DNA of 64,000 nucleotides. Source: Cryptomeria japonica. Taxonomy: Eukaryota; Streptophyta; Pinopsida; Cupressales; Cupressaceae. Position numbers and translations under genes: made by a program. The stretch is taken from assembly GCF_030272615.1 (NCBI RefSeq), contig NC_081414.1, forward strand, positions 306,161,164 to 306,225,163, given 5' to 3'. The notes beneath the pieces are model-generated. The model searched no databases. It was not told where the DNA came from and worked only from the letters and a program-made list of their open reading frames with translations. Shown here piece by piece: positions 60,541-64,000 of the stretch. Numbering within the stretch: position 1 is the stretch's first letter; each line of letters starts with the position of its first letter.

Positions 60541-61260
60541 ATTTAAACGACGCAGATTATATTGTTGTGCTTTTTAGTGAAAGAATTTTTGCGCCAGCCA
60601 AATGTTCATGCGCGGATCTCCAACATTCAGAATAATAATAACGCATTATAACCGTATTACTCATACTTAATTCTATTGTGGATCCACATGAAAAAGAAAT
60701 TGCGTCTGGTATAAACTGCTGTGTAAGTTGAGTGAGTGAGTGTTTAAGGTTGCAGTGCCTCTCAAATACTTGTCTGTCATGTATCATTTTTTAATGAATT
60801 TGGAATTCATTTCCTGCTGGAAAGTGGGTATATATATATATATTTCTTATTATTATTTCCTCTTTTCCATGCTCCTTATTCTGTTCGCTTTAAATGCTAC
60901 TAATTCCATAAAAACTGTTTGAAAGTAAGTCAATTTTGATTCTCTATAAATAGTAAATGAAAGGTTCCCATTTAAAGCAATAAGATTTGGGAAAGTCAAT
61001 TCATTGTCTGGTGTAGGTAAGGCTTGCATATGTGAATTTCAAATTCTTTCAAAAATCAGATATGATTAATAATTGAAGAGTTTTTAGTTGTACAATTAGA
61101 ATCATTTCAATAAGTCTTTGTGGGCATCAACTTTGAGATTAGAATTATTCATAGTTGTCAAGAGGTATCTTTATGAATACTGATAATGATTTTTTTTAAA
61201 ATATAATGATATCTAAAGTTGGTGTTGGGCGGTGGTCCACTAGACTATCTTCCCTATTGC
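60541..61260. other. No recognised feature
   Basis: AT-rich, with a short (TA)n run near 60832-60843. Small frames only. Confidence 0.4.
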
Positions 61261-61460
61261 AAATATTTCAATCAACATTTCACTCATTTCTTGTCACATT
61301 TTTCTGACTAATTTCCCTCTACCTAAAATGTTTAGAATAAGACAACATACAATCTCTACACGTTTCTCTATGGAAACATTTCAATCAATCAATCACTAAC
61401 ACATTTTTTGACTGATTTCCCTCTACTTTAAATGTAACAAAAGAACATACAATCTTTACA
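61261..61460 (+). repeat. Imperfect tandem duplication, about 100 bp
   Basis: Both copies read ATTTCAATCAA, CTGAYTRATTTCCCTCTAC, AAATGT and ACATACAATCTYTACAC, at about 61266-61360 and 61376-61460. Copies are clearly diverged. Confidence 0.6.
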
Positions 61461-63230
61461 CTTAAAATTTAAGAAATATTCTAGATTATTTAATAATCAC
61501 ATTTTTTACAATACATATTAGTGTTTAACCTCTTATTTTCAATAAAAATATTATAAGATTATGAAAGAAAGGTGACAATAATTTCAACAATGTTTTCTTC
61601 TACTCAATAATTTTTTCTTTATCATCAAATATGATAGGAGAGATGGAAGATTATTTAACAATAATTTTTAGTAATACATAGCCCTTCAGAAATAATCAAC
61701 CTTAGAAATCTAAAACTAAGGTTTTTGTATGCCTAGCAATATATATATGAGAGGTCATTTCTTTGTCTTGTAGTATGGCCATGTCTCTTTACTTGTCTCC
61801 AAATATCATGATTAACCCTTTTATTCATTTTAATTTTTATTTGTGCTTCCTTTTTTTGACTTGAACCATGATGGCTTGTGTTTGAATCTCCATTTAGTTT
61901 TTCAAAAAATTTCATCAAGTCTCATGTTTATACCTATACTTTAATTGTATTTAATTGTTGGCTCTATTGGTGTTTACAATTGATTGCCTAATTATCTCTA
62001 TTAAGTAGCCACCTTTAGTACTTGATACTCAAATTATTAGTCAACAAATAGGTGACAATAAATTGCTCTCATTTACACTTTAGGCCATGCTAGAACAAGA
62101 GGGTAGCCTTATTATAATATTTAAACTATTAGCCCTTTTATAACAAGATATTAATGAAAGAAGATATGTTCCCATAGCTTTATTAAGGTCTAAACCATTT
62201 TATATTAGATTAGTTAGATCATTAATAACTTATTCACGTCAACACCTTGAGAACATGGAACAATTTGAACATGGTAAAAGAAATTAAATTTAAGGTTTTG
62301 GGAATCTAGGTTTTGGATAGATATTCTTAAATATGTGCCTATCTAGGGCTACAAATTCAAACTGTCACATGCAATTTCCCTCTTCTAACAACAAAATTCA
62401 AAATTAGAGGACTTTAGAGTCAGTACCTTACAATGATGTCTAAGAAATGATATAATCTATAAATCTACTTGATGATTCCTCAATGCACCACATATTTTTC
62501 CATATCTTATTTAAAGCATATTTAATGAATTAATTGAATAAAAGCAATACACAAGATACACCATTTAATAATTGTATATCAATAATTTTAGAAACCCTTA
62601 ATTTCCTTAAAAGAGAAAATTATGAATTCATACATAATTTTTCATATATTGTAATCTAAATATAAAAATTGTCATACAAAGTGTTTCACTTACATGCAAA
62701 TTTTGTTCTGCAACATTGAACAATACTTCTCTTTATTAAATATCTCCAAAATTCACAAAAAAATCAACTAGATTTGATCTATGAACTAAGAATTGATGTG
62801 TATTACAATATTACAAGTTCTATTTTATAGGAGGCAAAACAAGTCAGCCTTGGACCTAATAGCAACTTTTTACAATATTTTGATGTTTCTGTTACAAAAT
62901 AGTTTTGGGAATTTTTGCCCATTTACAATATTTGTTTTTCCATTAAAAATATATTATGGATCACATGTTTTCCAATGAAAATATTCACTCTTAATGAATT
63001 GATTGCTTGGATGAGCCATGAATGTTGTGCTACTCCAACAGTGTCGAAATATTGTCATTTGTTGAATTATATTTTATCTCTAAAATTTGATGATTGGTAG
63101 AAATGCATATATGTGTGGTATCCATACTTCTCCTTCCATTCCATATATGTCTTTTAGCTATTGAGTTACCTTTAGATAACTAGTTGGTGACATTCCTATG
63201 AGAAGCTTGCTCTGCAAGTATATTGTAATC
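61461..63230. other. 1.8 kb without recognised features
   Basis: AT-rich, no readable domain. The right part may include the LTR of the copia element whose PBS is at 63455, but its start could not be fixed. Confidence 0.4.
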
Positions 63231-63452
63231 TATTATTGATTTTTGAATAATGTGTTGGACAACTTTTGAAGTGTGGGGTCTTTTCTCTCGAAATGGATTT
63301 TCCCATGTAAATAAATGTGTTATGGTATGAATCGTATTGTGTTATTTATGTTTAATTCCTATTTAATTTGCGTAAAGATTTTAATTTTTTTTGCATTACC
63401 CTCCTCTCAAGATTAGTGTAGGAAGTTGTTCTGCAACCTTAACTTCTTAACA
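63231..63452 (+). repeat. 3' end of a copia 5' LTR (start not determined)
   Basis: Ends TTCTTAACA right before a PBS-like site. TTTCCCATGTAAATA (about 63299) resembles the conserved U5-side string TTTCCACGTAAA of copia LTRs. Confidence 0.4.
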
Positions 63453-63454
63453 AG

Positions 63455-63466
63455 TGGTGTCAAAGC
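63455..63466 (+). other. PBS of a third copia element (diverged)
   Basis: TGGTGTCAAAGC matches TGGTATCAGAGC at 10 of 12 bases, two bases after the LTR end; the readable Gag downstream supports it. Confidence 0.6.
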
Positions 63467-63631
63467 ACTATCACAGTTCTAGTTGTGGGTTGTTGGGATT
63501 TTTAAACAAAATCCATATTTGAGTGGGAGCTTCTGTAGACAACACTTTTTAATCTTGTTGCAAGAATTTTCAAATGACAAATTTCATCAAAGAGAATAGA
63601 AGTTGAGAAATATTATTGAACTAATATTGAG

Positions 63632-64000
63632 ATGTGGAAGCTGAAGATGGAGGATCTACTACTAGATCAAGATCTATGAGATGCTATTGATATGAATTTC
63701 TCAAAATGTATAGATCTTACTGTAATTTCTCAATATGATGTTATGGACCATAAAGCCAAGGGTCTAATCAATTTGTACTTGGCGGATTATGTTATGGTCA
63801 ATGTCCATGAAGAGATCTATACAAAGAATATATGGAATAAACTTGGTGAGATATATCAAGCCAAATCTTTATAGAATTAGACTTTTTTGAGGAAAAAAAT
63901 GTATTCCTTGAAAATGGAAGAGGGTGGATGAATTCTAGATCACCTCAAAGTATTCAATATGTTGTGGCTCAATCGAAATCTATTGGTGTCAAGATGGATG
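63632..64000 (+). pseudogene. Copia Gag, 5' part, decayed, continues beyond the window
   Basis: The frame reads MWKLKMEDLLLDQDL, a stop, then AKGLINLYLADYVMVNVHEE, NIWNKLGEIYQAKSL, two more stops, LRKKMYSLKMEEGG and LDHLKVFN. It is the classic N-terminal Gag domain of a widespread plant copia group (WKLQMEDLL through LDHLNAFN), different from the Gag at 46324. Near 63955 the frame shifts and SKSIGVKMD, the next conserved piece, appears in another register. The ATG at 63632 precedes the Trp but may not be the true start. Confidence 0.8.

Noticed and set aside
1-64000. CRISPR arrays, bacterial operons, plasmid origins
   Set aside because: None seen. The tandem repeats lack unique spacers of constant length, and the window is plant nuclear DNA.

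Overview
This looks like a repeat-dominated window of a large plant nuclear genome. It is AT-rich and holds nested LTR retrotransposons of both plant superfamilies (Ty1/copia and Ty3/gypsy), most of them decayed. Very low gene density, several LTR element generations and an antisense plant-mobile-domain ORF in a Tat-type element suggest a large-genome plant; a gymnosperm is my guess, not shown by the sequence. I recognise no intact host gene. Boundaries below come from reading TG...CA termini, target-site duplications (TSDs), primer binding sites (PBS) and polypurine tracts (PPT) by eye.

Layout. 1-4411 is the 3' internal part of a Tat-like Ty3 element with an antisense plant-mobile-domain (PMD) pseudogene; its 3' LTR starts at 4412. 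6140-13759 is a complete-ended minus-strand Ty1-type element (5-bp TSD GTTAT, PBS, PPT, two LTRs). It has a coiled-coil/zinc-knuckle Gag-like frame and a long unknown frame but no recognisable pol, so it is non-autonomous. 13765-17535 holds older LTR-like sequence, tandem repeats and a (TC)39 microsatellite. 17552-21568 is a long LTR with adjacent PBS and no coding region. 23902-39628 is a 15.7-kb minus-strand Ty3 chromovirus (gag, PR, RT, RNase H, IN, chromodomain). Its gag is split at 30079-37281 by another element (TSD CTATC), which carries a long non-pol pseudo-ORF and a solo-like copia LTR. 44747-52551 is a fairly young Ty1/copia element (perfect TSD CCTCC, about 2.6% LTR divergence by hand count over 305 bp) with gag-pol broken by several stops. 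53020-54076 is a clean solo LTR (TSD ATACT) of the Tat type. 57640-59080 is a degenerate about 100-bp tandem array with a roughly 350-bp higher-order period. 59340-60540 is a CpG-retaining, apparently single-copy stretch with a 215-bp tandem duplication. The right edge enters a third copia element (PBS plus gag).

How the parts relate. The copia element at 44747 and the pol-less element at 6140 share an identical 31-base PPT/LTR junction and the same tRNA-Met-type PBS, which suggests the second borrowed the machinery of a copia family like the first. The pol-less elements at 6140 and 30079 both carry a long frame with a globular N-terminal part, a charged low-complexity middle and a helical C-terminal part. 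This is the best candidate here for an under-described system: non-autonomous LTR elements that keep a non-pol protein.
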